Assembly: GCF_000015565.1 (NCBI RefSeq)
Contig: NC_008786.1
Coordinates: forward strand, 124,001 to 188,000
From: Verminephrobacter eiseniae EF01-2
GTDB lineage: Bacteria; Pseudomonadota; Gammaproteobacteria; Burkholderiales; Burkholderiaceae_C
DNA: 64,000 nt
Direction: 5' to 3'
In this document: piece after piece, positions 45,345-54,259 of the stretch
Position numbering within the stretch: the first letter of the stretch is position 1
Layout: the number at the start of each line of letters is the position of its first letter
Position numbers and translations under genes: made by a program
Notes under the pieces: generated by a model
Seen by the model: the letters and a program-made list of their open reading frames with translations, nothing else
Database searches by the model: none
Told to the model about the DNA's origin: nothing

Positions 45345-45713
45345 ATGGGCAACAAACTTTACGTGGGCAATCTGCCCTATTCCTTTCGCGACGAAGACCT
45401 GCAGCAGACCTTCAGCCAGTACGGCTCGGTCGGCAGCGCCAAGGTCATGATGGAGCGCGACACCGGCCGCTCCAAGGGTTTCGGCTTCGTCGAAATGGGC
45501 AGCGACGCACAGGCGCAGGCCGCGATCCAGGGCGTGCATGGCCAGAACTTCGGCGGCCGTGATCTGGTGGTCAACGAAGCCCGCCCCATGGAACCCCGCG
45601 CTCCGCGCAGCGGCGGCTTCGGTGGTGGCGCCGGTGGCGGTGGCGGCGGTTATGGCGGTGGCCGCAGTAGCGGCGGCGGTGGTGGTTACGGCGGTGGCCG
45701 TGGCAGCTACTGA
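45345..45713 (+). CDS. glycine-rich RRM RNA-binding protein, copy 1
   Basis: A 122-residue protein. One RRM domain spans residues 1-80, with RNP2 KLYVGNLPY and RNP1 SKGFGFVEM. A glycine/tyrosine-rich tail follows (GGGGGYGGGR). The start MGNKLYVGNL lies behind AGGAG. Such proteins are common in beta-proteobacteria and cyanobacteria and are often cold-induced. A good hairpin terminator follows at 45819. It is a paralogue of the next gene. Confidence 0.92.
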   Translation: MGNKLYVGNLPYSFRDEDLQQTFSQYGSVGSAKVMMERDTGRSKGFGFVEMGSDAQAQAAIQGVHGQNFGGRDLVVNEARPMEPRAPRSGGFGGGAGGGGGGYGGGRSSGGGGGYGGGRGSY

Positions 45714-46048
45714 GAAAGCCCTCCTCTCTCTTGATGGGCGCTCCCCGGGGCCGGCTGGTGCGCGAGGGGTCATCCGGCCCCTCGCTCCATATCGACCCCC
45801 GCGTCGATCCCCATACCGAGGAGCCTGACGGCTCCTTTTTTCATGTCCATGCGGCATCGCCCCCACAGAGCGCCGTGCCGCTTGCTTTTTTGGCCAAAGT
45901 GTGGCGCATAATGGCCCGGCGGGGTTTCCCCCGTTTCCCCCAAGTTTGCGGTGATCCGTCAGTTTCGCGCTGAGAGCGTCATTGAGATTAGCTGGCTGCG
46001 TTTTCGGGACTCCATCGCTTTTTCCATGTGTTTTTGAGGAGTCCCTCG
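45714..46048. other. spacer between the RRM genes
   Basis: Holds the terminator of copy 1 (45819-45841) and the promoter and leader region of copy 2. No gene is supported. The final 40 bases match the leader before copy 1. Confidence 0.5.
45819..45841 (+). terminator. Rho-independent terminator after RRM copy 1
   Basis: Stem AGGAGCC/GGCTCCT with loop TGAC, followed directly by a run of T. Confidence 0.85.
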
Positions 46049-46576
46049 ATGGGCAACAAACTGTACGTCGGCAACTTGCCGTACTCGGTGCGCGACGGCG
46101 ACCTGGAGCAGGCCTTTGGCCAATTCGGTGCCGTCGCCAGCGCCAAGGTCATGATGGAGCGCGACACGGGTCGATCCAAGGGCTTTGGTTTCGTCGAAAT
46201 GGGCAGCGATGCCGAAGCCCAGGCCGCGATCAACGGCATGAACGGCCAGCCTCTGGGCGGGCGCAGCATCGTCGTCAATGAAGCCCGCCCGATGGAGCCT
46301 CGTCCGCCCCGCAGTGGCGGAGGTGGCTACGGCGGCGGCGGAGGGGGTGGCGGCGGTGGTTATGGTGGTGGCGGCGGAGGCGGTCGCAGCGGCTACGGCG
46401 GTGGCCGTGAGGGCGGCGGCGGTGGCGGCTATGGTGGCGGTCGTGAAGGCGGCGGCTACGGCGGGGGGCGCAGCGAAGGCGGTTTCCGCAGCCCTTACGG
46501 CTCTGGCAACCGCAGTGGCGGCGGCGGTGGTCGCGGCGGCGGTGGTTACGGTGGCGGCAACAACAGCGGCTACTGA
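46049..46576 (+). CDS. glycine-rich RRM RNA-binding protein, copy 2
   Basis: A 175-residue protein. The RRM (KLYVGNLPY, SKGFGFVEM) is nearly identical to copy 1 over the first 90 residues. The tail is 53 residues longer and consists of GGGGGYGGGREGG-type repeats with interspersed Arg and Tyr, expected to be disordered. Behind GAGGAG it has the same leader as copy 1. The long GGC/GGT runs make the tail prone to length change. Confidence 0.92.
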   Translation: MGNKLYVGNLPYSVRDGDLEQAFGQFGAVASAKVMMERDTGRSKGFGFVEMGSDAEAQAAINGMNGQPLGGRSIVVNEARPMEPRPPRSGGGGYGGGGGGGGGGYGGGGGGGRSGYGGGREGGGGGGYGGGREGGGYGGGRSEGGFRSPYGSGNRSGGGGGRGGGGYGGGNNSGY

Positions 46577-46642
46577 TCCCTGATCCGTTGGCGGGAATTT
46601 CCTGGCACGACAGCGGCTGCTGGTTCCCTGGCGCACGAGCCT

Positions 46643-46660
46643 GCCCCCTCGGGGGCTTTT
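46643..46660 (+). terminator. candidate terminator after RRM copy 2
   Basis: Stem GCCCC/GGGGC with a short loop and TTTT following. A second candidate, CCTCCTTCAAGGGGG with six T, lies at 46695-46715 next to the end of the convergent SDR gene. Confidence 0.55.
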
Positions 46661-46714
46661 CGCACGGGCCTCCTTGAGGGGGTTCCCGCCACAGCCTCCT
46701 TCAAGGGGGTTTTT

Positions 46715-47500
46715 TCATGGCAGCAGATCGGTCTGGCGGCGCTTGCGCGGCCGGCCGGCGAGCAGGCGGTCCAGCAGCGCGTTCGGCGCCATGCGCAGCA
46801 GTGTGGCCACCACCCCCATTTGCCAGGGGATGACCTGGTAGCTCAGGCCGGCGCCGATGGCCCGGAAGGCACGATCGGCAAAGTCGCTGGCCGGCATCAG
46901 AAACGGCATACGGTAGCGGTTCGGGCGTGTCAGCGGGGTGTCGATATAGCCCGGCAGCAGCGTCACCACGCGCACCCCGTGCGGGCGCATCTCGCCGCGC
47001 AGGCTTTCGCAGTAGCTGATCACCGCCGCTTTGCTGGCGCAGTACGCGCCATGTCCCGGCAGGCCCCGGATGCCGGCCACGCTGCTGATGCCGACCAGTG
47101 TGCCGCTGCGCCGCCGGGCCATCGCGTTCACGAAGGGCTGGAATGTGGCGGCCATGCCGATGTTGTTGGTGGCAAAGGTGCGCGCCATCATTTCGATGTC
47201 GTCCCGTTCGGCCGTGTCCATGCCCACGCTGATGCCGGCGTTGGCGATGACCACATCCGGCAAGCCCTGGCGGGCAATGCAGTCCTGGCCGGCGGCGATG
47301 ATGCGCTCTGCCACTGCGACATCTGCGCGGTAAATTTCATGGCTGCCGGCGCCGATTCCTGCGGCACCGGCCCAGGCTTCGATCTCGGCCGTTCGGCGCG
47401 CCACCAGGGCCAGGCGATAGCCCGCGCGATGAAAGCGCAGGGCCAGCGCCTGGCCAATGCCGCTGGAGGCGCCGGTGATGAAGACCAGGGGATGATTCAT
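46715..47500 (-). CDS. SDR-family oxidoreductase
   Basis: A 261-residue short-chain dehydrogenase with TGASSGIGQAL at about residues 9-19, NAGIS, and the catalytic YCASKAA. The sequence after about residue 200 (RMPFLMPASDFADR) fits the YbbO/DltE-like branch. It follows lptC on the same strand after 62 bases, where lptA would be expected. No strong ribosome site is seen. The substrate is unknown. Confidence 0.88.
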   Translation of the reverse strand: MNHPLVFITGASSGIGQALALRFHRAGYRLALVARRTAEIEAWAGAAGIGAGSHEIYRADVAVAERIIAAGQDCIARQGLPDVVIANAGISVGMDTAERDDIEMMARTFATNNIGMAATFQPFVNAMARRRSGTLVGISSVAGIRGLPGHGAYCASKAAVISYCESLRGEMRPHGVRVVTLLPGYIDTPLTRPNRYRMPFLMPASDFADRAFRAIGAGLSYQVIPWQMGVVATLLRMAPNALLDRLLAGRPRKRRQTDLLP

Positions 47501-47562
47501 GGGGGGAGCCAGGCAACGGGAGCAACCCGGCCGGGAGCCATAGGGGCCATGGGGGCGATGGT

Positions 47563-48198
47563 TCAGGGGCCTGGCATCAGCACCCCGCGCACATGTCCGC
47601 GCAGTTGCAATACCTGGCTGCGGTGGTCGTACTCCATGCCGTCGGCCGTGAAGCGGTCGCGCCCCCGGGTGAGCGTGACGGGCTGGTCCGAACGCACGCG
47701 CTCGGCATGGGCGCTGGTAAAGGCTTGCAGGAATTCGCTGCGCATCTCCAGCCGGGGCCGGGCCGGCGCTCCGGGTTTGGCGGGCAAGGGCTCGCGGGTG
47801 ACGATGGCATTGCCGAAAAGCTGCACCTGCGAGCCGTCGGCGTTGCTCAGCGCGCGGTTGGCCGTGGCCACGGTGATCTGGCCCTCGGGGCTGATCGAGC
47901 GCATATGCGCCTGGTCGATCTCCAACATGCCGGTGTCGGGGTAGTGGCGCAGTTCCCGGCCCTGCACCTGGCTTTGCAGGCGTCCGGCGGCATCGAAATT
48001 CTTGACGGAGAAGGTCTTCATCACGTAGTCCGGCTGGTGTCGTTGCTGGCGCTCGAGGATGGGCCACTGGGGCGTCGGTGCGTTGCGCACCAGCCACCAA
48101 CTGCCCAGTGCCAGCAGTCCCATCAGGGCGACGGGCAGGTATTGCAAGAGCTGGTCCCAGCCCTGCTGGAGCCGGTGCATCACGGGGCGGGCGCTCAT
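47563..48198 (-). CDS. lptC: LPS export protein LptC
   Basis: A 211-residue bitopic inner-membrane protein with one N-terminal membrane segment (VALMGLLALGSWWLV, about 23-37) and a periplasmic OstA-like domain (FSVKNFDAAGRLQSQVQG, ITVATANRALSNADG, LQLRGHVRGVL). It links the LptB2FG transporter to LptA. Its start overlaps the kdsC stop by four bases. In relatives lptA and lptB follow; here an SDR gene does. Confidence 0.9.
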   Translation of the reverse strand: MSARPVMHRLQQGWDQLLQYLPVALMGLLALGSWWLVRNAPTPQWPILERQQRHQPDYVMKTFSVKNFDAAGRLQSQVQGRELRHYPDTGMLEIDQAHMRSISPEGQITVATANRALSNADGSQVQLFGNAIVTREPLPAKPGAPARPRLEMRSEFLQAFTSAHAERVRSDQPVTLTRGRDRFTADGMEYDHRSQVLQLRGHVRGVLMPGP

Positions 48199-48740
48199 GC
48201 GTCAAAGTCCGCCAGCAATGCCGCATAGCGGCCGGCGGCCACGAGCAGCAGGTCGCACAGTTCGCGCGCTGCGCCGTCGCCGCCGCAGGCCCGGGTGACG
48301 AAGTGGGCGGCGTGGCGCACTTCGATCTGTGCATTGGCGGGCGCGCAGGCGAACGCGCTGCGGCGCAGCAGCGGCAGATCGGGCCAGTCGTCGCCCATCG
48401 CGGCGGCCTGGGACCAGGTCAGACCGAGCGTGGTCAATATCTGCTCGGCTGCCGGGCGCTTGTCCGCGACGCCGAACGCGGCATGTTGGACGCCCAGGGC
48501 TTGCAGGCGCAGGCGCAGCGGCGCACTGTCGCGCCCGGTGATCACGGCCGGGGTGATGCCGGCTTTTTGCAGCAGCGTCAGACCCTGGCCGTCCAGGGTG
48601 TTGAAGCGCTTGAGGGTCTCGCCCGATGCGCCGAAGTACAGGCCGCCATCGGTCAGCACGCCGTCGACATCGAAAAACACCACGCGTAGGCCTTGGGCGC
48701 GCAGCAGCAAGGCGGGGTCGATCTGCAGGGCCGGGGCCAT
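48195..48740 (-). CDS. kdsC: 3-deoxy-D-manno-octulosonate 8-phosphate phosphatase
   Basis: A 181-residue HAD-family phosphatase without a cap domain. The catalytic motif is FFDVDGVLTDG (about 22-32), followed by ITGRDS and the metal site MGDDWPDLPLL. It converts KDO-8-phosphate to KDO for lipid A core synthesis. It sits between kdsD and lptC in one unit. Confidence 0.93.
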   Translation of the reverse strand: MAPALQIDPALLLRAQGLRVVFFDVDGVLTDGGLYFGASGETLKRFNTLDGQGLTLLQKAGITPAVITGRDSAPLRLRLQALGVQHAAFGVADKRPAAEQILTTLGLTWSQAAAMGDDWPDLPLLRRSAFACAPANAQIEVRHAAHFVTRACGGDGAARELCDLLLVAAGRYAALLADFDA

Positions 48741-48743
48741 TGC

Positions 48744-49745
48744 TCAAATCACCTTGGCGCGCATCAGGTCGCCGATATGCACCACCCCGGTCAGCCGGCC
48801 TGCGCTGTCGATCACCAGCACGCTGGTGATGGCATGGGTTTCCATCATTTCGGCGGCGTCTACGGCCAGCGCGTCGGGCGCGATGCAGCGCGGGTTGGTC
48901 TGCATCACCTGGGCCGCCGTGGCGCTGCGCAGTTCGGCCCCGGCTTCGATGCGGCGGCGCAGGTCGCCGTCGGTGAAGATGCCCAGCACTTGGCCGGCCG
49001 CATCCACGATGGCCGATGCGCCCAGGCCCTTGGCGCTCATCTCGCGCATCAGCGCGCTGAAGCTGGCCTCGGGTGGCACGCGCGCAATCTCCGGGCCACG
49101 GCGCATGACATCGCTCACATGGGTGAGCAGTTTGCGCCCGAGCGCGCCGCCGGGGTGCGATCGGGCAAAGTCTTCGGTGCGGAACCCACGGGCGTCGAGC
49201 AGCGCCACGGCCAGGGCATCGCCCATTGCCAGTTGGGCCGTGGTGCTGGCCGTGGGGGCCAGGTTCAGCGGGCAGGCTTCGCGCTGTACGCTGCAGTCGA
49301 GCACCAACTCGGCATGGCGCGCCAGCGTGGATTGCAAACCGCCGGTCAGCGCGATCAGCGGGGTGCCCAGGCGCCTGAGCACCGGCAAGATGGCCGTCAG
49401 TTCGGCGCTTTCGCCGCTGTTGGAAAGCGCCAGCACCAGATCGTCGCCGGTGACCATGCCCAGGTCGCCATGGCTGGCCTCGGCGGGGTGGACGAAGAAT
49501 GCGGGGGTGCCGGTCGAGGCCAGCGTGGCGGCAATCTTGCGCCCCACATGGCCGCTCTTGCCCATGCCCATGACGACCATGCGGCCCCGGGTTCGGAGCA
49601 CCAACTGCACGGCCTGGGCGAACACGCCATCCACCCTGGCCGCCAGCCCGGTCAGCGCCGCCGCTTCGATGTCAAAGGTCGCGCGGGCCATGCGCAGGGC
49701 CTGTTGGGCGTCGAAAGGGGGCAGCGTGGGGCAGGCGCGGGTCAT
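48744..49745 (-). CDS. kdsD: arabinose-5-phosphate isomerase
   Basis: A 333-residue KpsF/GutQ-type sugar isomerase. The SIS domain has GMGKSGHVGRKIAATLAS and ALSNSGES; two CBS domains follow (from about residue 205 and about residue 270). It makes D-arabinose-5-phosphate for KDO. It is divergent from the KefB-type gene, separated by 69 bases. Confidence 0.93.
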   Translation of the reverse strand: MTRACPTLPPFDAQQALRMARATFDIEAAALTGLAARVDGVFAQAVQLVLRTRGRMVVMGMGKSGHVGRKIAATLASTGTPAFFVHPAEASHGDLGMVTGDDLVLALSNSGESAELTAILPVLRRLGTPLIALTGGLQSTLARHAELVLDCSVQREACPLNLAPTASTTAQLAMGDALAVALLDARGFRTEDFARSHPGGALGRKLLTHVSDVMRRGPEIARVPPEASFSALMREMSAKGLGASAIVDAAGQVLGIFTDGDLRRRIEAGAELRSATAAQVMQTNPRCIAPDALAVDAAEMMETHAITSVLVIDSAGRLTGVVHIGDLMRAKVI

Positions 49746-49814
49746 GCGGGGATTCTATCGACCGGGGTATGGCGCGCCAGCGGGATGGCGCGCCTGTCGG
49801 ATAGCATCCGGGCC

Positions 49815-51800
49815 ATGTCCTCTCTTGCGCTCACCCTGATGTACCTGCTGGCCGCGGTGCTGGGCGTGGTGGCCTGCCGCAGTCTCAAACTGCCCCCGAT
49901 GCTGGGCTACCTGGTCGCTGGCGTGCTGATCGGCCCCCATGCGCTGGCGCTGGCGCAGAACTCCGAAGGGGTGCGGCACCTGGGCGAGTTTGGCGTGGTG
50001 TTCCTGATGTTTGCCATCGGGCTGGAATTCAGCCTGCCCAAGCTGCGCGCGATGCGCCGGCAGGTGTTTGGCCTGGGGTTGATGCAGGTGGTGGCGACCA
50101 TGGCGCTGGTCACGGGCGTGGCGCTGCTGCTGTCGCACTGGATCGGCGGCGTCTGGGACATGGGCTGGCAGACCGCGCTGGCGCTCTCCGGCGTGATGAC
50201 CATGAGCAGCACCGCGATCGTGGTCAAGCTGATGGTCGAGCGGGCCGAACTGGAAAGCGGGCATGGCCGGTGGGTGATGGGCGTTTTGCTGTTTCAGGAT
50301 CTGGCGGTGGTGCCGCTGCTGGTGTTGATTCCGGCACTCGGATCGGCCCCCGGGCAGCTATTGCCCGCGCTGGCCTGGGCCTTGCTCAAGGCCATCCTGC
50401 TGGTGGGTCTGCTGCTCATCGGCGGACAGCGGCTGATGCGCTGGTGGCTGACGCTGGTGGCGCGGCGCAAGAGCGATGAGCTGTTCATGCTCAACCTGCT
50501 GCTGATCACGCTGGGCCTGGCCTGGCTGACGGAACTGGCCGGGTTGAGCCTGGCCCTGGGCGCCTTCATTGCCGGCGTGCTGGTGTCCGAGACCGAGTAC
50601 CGCCACCAGGTGGGCACGGACATCCGGCCATTCCACGATGTGCTGCTGGGGCTGTTCTTCATCACCATCGGCATGTTGCTCGACTGGCATATCCTGCTGG
50701 AGCGCTGGGCCTTGGTGCTGGCGCTGCTCACGGTGTCGCTGATTTTCAAGCTGGCGATCATCTTGGCGCTGGCACGCGGCATGGGCGCCACCGCCGGGGT
50801 GGCGCTGCGCACGGGGCTGTATCTGGCCCAGGCCGGCGAGTTCGGCTTCGTGCTGCTGTCGCTGACCAGCAGCAATGGCCTGGTGCAGGCCGCGCTGATG
50901 AACCCCATCCTGGCGGCCATGGTGCTATCGATGCTGGCCACGCCCTTCCTGATCATGCACAGCAACCGCATCGTGATGCGGCTGGTGGCCAGCGACTGGC
51001 TGCAACAATCGCTGCAAATGACATCGATCGCGCGCAAGTCGATCAACACCAGCGGGCATGTGCTCATCTGCGGCTACGGCCGCTGCGGGCAGAACCTGGC
51101 GCGCATGCTCGAGCACGAGCGCATCCCCTACATGGCGCTCGACCTGGACCCGGACCGTGTGCGCCAGGCCGCAGCGGCCGGTGACTCAGTGGTGTATGGC
51201 GACGCCACGCGCCTGCAAGCGCTGATGGCGGCGGGCTTGGTGCGGGCCAGCGCCGTGGCGATCACCTACGCCGATGTGCCGGCCGCGCTGAAGGTGCTGG
51301 CCAACGCCCGCTCCCATGCGCCCCAGGTGCCCGTGGTGGTGCGCACGCAGGACGACCTGCACCTGGATGTGCTGCAACGAGCCGGCGCCACCGAAGTGGT
51401 GCCCGAGACCATCGAAGGCTCGCTGATGCTGGCCAGCCATGCGCTGGCGCTGGTGGGGGTGCCGATGCGCCGGGTGTTGCGGCTGGTGCAAGCGCAGCGC
51501 GATGCCCGTTACCAGTTGCTGCGCGGTTATTTCCACGGCGCCGACGACGACACCGTCAACGAGATCGACCAGGAGCGCCTGTCGAGCATCAACCTGCCTG
51601 CCGGCTCCACCGCGCTGGGCAAAAGCCTGGGCCAGTTGGCGCTGCCCGCCATCGGTGTGCGGGTGGTGAGCCTGCGCCGCAGCGACGGCCGCCAGGGCGC
51701 CGCCGTGGACGCTGCGCTGCTCGCCGAAGGCGATACCCTGGTGCTTTCGGGCCACCCTGCGGCGCTGATACTGGCACAAGACAAGCTGCTGCGCGGGTAA
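49815..51800 (+). CDS. KefB/YbaL-type cation:proton antiporter with RCK domain
   Basis: A 661-residue CPA2 antiporter. About twelve membrane segments occupy residues 1-385 (LGYLVAGVLIGPHALAL and FMFAIGLEF-type core helices). A TrkA-N/RCK domain follows from about 415 with the Rossmann motif CGYGRCGQNLARML, then a TrkA-C domain. It exports potassium or another cation in exchange for protons. Adjacency to kdsD is typical of Burkholderiales. No kefF-like accessory gene is present. Confidence 0.9.
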   Translation: MSSLALTLMYLLAAVLGVVACRSLKLPPMLGYLVAGVLIGPHALALAQNSEGVRHLGEFGVVFLMFAIGLEFSLPKLRAMRRQVFGLGLMQVVATMALVTGVALLLSHWIGGVWDMGWQTALALSGVMTMSSTAIVVKLMVERAELESGHGRWVMGVLLFQDLAVVPLLVLIPALGSAPGQLLPALAWALLKAILLVGLLLIGGQRLMRWWLTLVARRKSDELFMLNLLLITLGLAWLTELAGLSLALGAFIAGVLVSETEYRHQVGTDIRPFHDVLLGLFFITIGMLLDWHILLERWALVLALLTVSLIFKLAIILALARGMGATAGVALRTGLYLAQAGEFGFVLLSLTSSNGLVQAALMNPILAAMVLSMLATPFLIMHSNRIVMRLVASDWLQQSLQMTSIARKSINTSGHVLICGYGRCGQNLARMLEHERIPYMALDLDPDRVRQAAAAGDSVVYGDATRLQALMAAGLVRASAVAITYADVPAALKVLANARSHAPQVPVVVRTQDDLHLDVLQRAGATEVVPETIEGSLMLASHALALVGVPMRRVLRLVQAQRDARYQLLRGYFHGADDDTVNEIDQERLSSINLPAGSTALGKSLGQLALPAIGVRVVSLRRSDGRQGAAVDAALLAEGDTLVLSGHPAALILAQDKLLRG

Positions 51801-51943
51801 GGCCCGATGCCGGTCACGGCTGGCAATGCCCGAGCGCATTTGGCAATGCCCGAGCGCATCGGCAACTGCGGATCGGCCAATGGGTTGAACCCGATGGCCT
51901 GGAGATACGGAGCCAGGCCGCGCAGGCGCTGCCCGTCCGGCCA

Positions 51944-54190
51944 CTACAGCCCGGCAATGGCGGCGCGCAGTTGCGCCACGCTCAGGACTTCGGGCAGCAG
52001 CACCGGGGGATGGCCGGGCCGGTAGAGCACGTACACGGGCACTCCGTTGCGCCCCAGGGCGGTCAGGGCGGCGGTGATGGCGGGGTCGCGGCGCGTCCAG
52101 TCGGCGCGCAGCAGGGCCACGTTTTTGCGGGCCAGGTCGGCCAGCACCTCGGCGTTGGCCAGCGTGGTCTGCTTGTTGTACTGGCAGGTCACGCACCAGG
52201 CGGCGGTGAAGTCGACGAACACCGGGCGGCCGCTGGCCACGATCTGCTCGGCAGCGCCCGGCGCCCAGGCTTGCCAGCGGGTGCTGGCGTCGGCGCTCGG
52301 CGTGGCGGGCGCCAGCCGGATCACCTGCGGCGCAAAGGCCCAGAGCAGCAGCGCCATCACGGCGATCGAACCGGTGGCCATCCACCGGCGGGCGCGGCCG
52401 GTCAGCGACATGGCCCATACCACCAGGCCCAGGCCCACCAGCAAGATCAGCAGCGCGCCGGCGCCGTCGATGCCGCTTTGCTGCCCCAGCACCCACACCA
52501 GCCAGACCACGGTGGCGAACATGGGAAAGGCCAGGAGCCGGCGCGCAATGTCCATCCATGCGCCGGGACGCGGCAGTGCGCGGGCCACGGCGGGCACCCA
52601 ACTGGCGACCAGGCAGGGCAGGGCCAGACCCAGGCCCAGCGCCGCAAACACGGCCAGCGCCCAGGGTGCGGGCAGTTGGGCCGCAAGGCCCAGCGCAGCG
52701 CCCATGAATGGCGCCGTGCAGGGCGATGCCACGGCCACGGCCAGCACGCCGGTCAGGAACGAATCCGCCACCGGGTGCCGCAGGTGCAGGCCGGCCAGCG
52801 ACGATGGCAGCAAATGCCCGAACTCGAACGCCCCTGCCAGGTTCAGCGCAATCAGCGTGAACAGTGCCGCCAGCGCTGCCACCACGGCGGGCGACTGCAA
52901 CTGAAAGCCCCAGCCTATGGCCTGACCCGCCGCGCGCAGGCCCAGCATCAGCGCGCCGAGCGCGATGAACGACAGCAGCACGCCGGCGGTGTAGGCCAGG
53001 CCATTTGCACGCAGGGCATGTCGGGCGCGTTGGGCGCTCCCGGCGCCATGCCCTGCGCCATGCCGGGTAAAACCGACGAGTTTGATGGCCAGTATCGGGA
53101 ATACGCAGGGCATGAGGTTCAGGATCAGACCGCCGAGCAGCGCGCCCAACAATGCGGCCAGGAGTGCGGGCGCCGGGGCGCCGGATACGGCAGTGCCGGC
53201 AGCCTGCGCCGCGTTGGCTTCGAGCGCGCTCTGGAGCGCAGGCGATACGCCGGCCACGGCGGCGACCGGGGGCCATGGCCCGGGCACCTGAAGCTCGGCA
53301 CGGTAGCCCGGGCGCTCGGCGCCCTGCCCGACAGCGCGTTCGGCGCTTTGCTCGACCAGCACCACGGGCAGCGTCGCGGGGCTGCTGCTGCGCTCGGGCG
53401 ATACCGGGATGCGGGCGGTCCACAGGTCGCCGTTCCAGGCCTGGGTCCATGGGCTGGCGCTTGCGATGACTTGCGGGGTCTCGGGGAACAGGTCCAGGGT
53501 TTTGCCGCGCAGCGCCGCCGGCAGGCCGGGCACGCTGATTTGCAGATGCTGGCCGTCGGGTTGCGCCTGGCCCTGCGCGCCATCGGCCAGCGGCCGGGGC
53601 CGGGCCTGCCAAGCCGCCTCGAACGCTGCGCCGTTGAGCGCCGTGCTGCTGCGGATCGGCAGTTGCAGCGTGAATCGGCCCTCTTCGGGCAGGCAGGTCT
53701 CGCGACAGACCAGCCACGAGGCGTGCAGGTCGATGCGGATGTCCTGCGCCAGCGGGCCTGGCGCGAAGGTGCTGGCCACGGTCACGGGAACGGGCAGCAG
53801 CATGGTGCCTTCGTAGCCGTAGTTGAGCAGCGTGCCGATGGGGATTTTTCGGGGCAGGGGCCAGGCGATTTCGCCCGCCTCCAGCCCGGCCTGCAGGGTC
53901 CAGTCCAGTTGGATCGGCAGGCCCGAATCTCCCGGGTTCTTCCAGTAGGTGTGCCACCCGGGCTGGTGGTCGATGGCCAGGCCGAGCCACAACGGCTGGC
54001 CGGCTGTCACGCCCTGGGGCGCATGGGCCAGCAGTTCGGCCCGCAGATGGGGCGTGGCGACCACGCTGCTGCCGGCGGCGGCCCCGAAGCCCAGGCCGGA
54101 TTGGGCGCTGGCGCCAGTCCACGAAGCGCTTGCAAGGCACAAGGCAAGGACAAGGGCCGCCGCGAGGCGGTGGAATCGGCGTTGGTGCAT
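51944..54190 (-). CDS. dsbD: thiol:disulfide interchange protein of the DsbD/ScsB type
   Basis: A 748-residue protein in three parts. A signal peptide and a long periplasmic N-terminal domain with CRETCLPEEG at about residues 165-175 come first. Eight membrane segments with the paired Cys of NLMPCVFPILA and ASPCTAPFMG follow. The C-terminal thioredoxin domain has AAWCVTCQYNK. The large N-terminal domain resembles ScsB more than classical DsbD. It carries electrons from cytoplasmic thioredoxin to periplasmic partners. Confidence 0.9.
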   Translation of the reverse strand: MHQRRFHRLAAALVLALCLASASWTGASAQSGLGFGAAAGSSVVATPHLRAELLAHAPQGVTAGQPLWLGLAIDHQPGWHTYWKNPGDSGLPIQLDWTLQAGLEAGEIAWPLPRKIPIGTLLNYGYEGTMLLPVPVTVASTFAPGPLAQDIRIDLHASWLVCRETCLPEEGRFTLQLPIRSSTALNGAAFEAAWQARPRPLADGAQGQAQPDGQHLQISVPGLPAALRGKTLDLFPETPQVIASASPWTQAWNGDLWTARIPVSPERSSSPATLPVVLVEQSAERAVGQGAERPGYRAELQVPGPWPPVAAVAGVSPALQSALEANAAQAAGTAVSGAPAPALLAALLGALLGGLILNLMPCVFPILAIKLVGFTRHGAGHGAGSAQRARHALRANGLAYTAGVLLSFIALGALMLGLRAAGQAIGWGFQLQSPAVVAALAALFTLIALNLAGAFEFGHLLPSSLAGLHLRHPVADSFLTGVLAVAVASPCTAPFMGAALGLAAQLPAPWALAVFAALGLGLALPCLVASWVPAVARALPRPGAWMDIARRLLAFPMFATVVWLVWVLGQQSGIDGAGALLILLVGLGLVVWAMSLTGRARRWMATGSIAVMALLLWAFAPQVIRLAPATPSADASTRWQAWAPGAAEQIVASGRPVFVDFTAAWCVTCQYNKQTTLANAEVLADLARKNVALLRADWTRRDPAITAALTALGRNGVPVYVLYRPGHPPVLLPEVLSVAQLRAAIAGL

Positions 54191-54259
54191 GGCGGCAATC
54201 GGGTGCGGGACAGGCGGCTCGGGTGCGGCCCCCGGCCCCCGGCCCTGCGGGGCGGTCGA

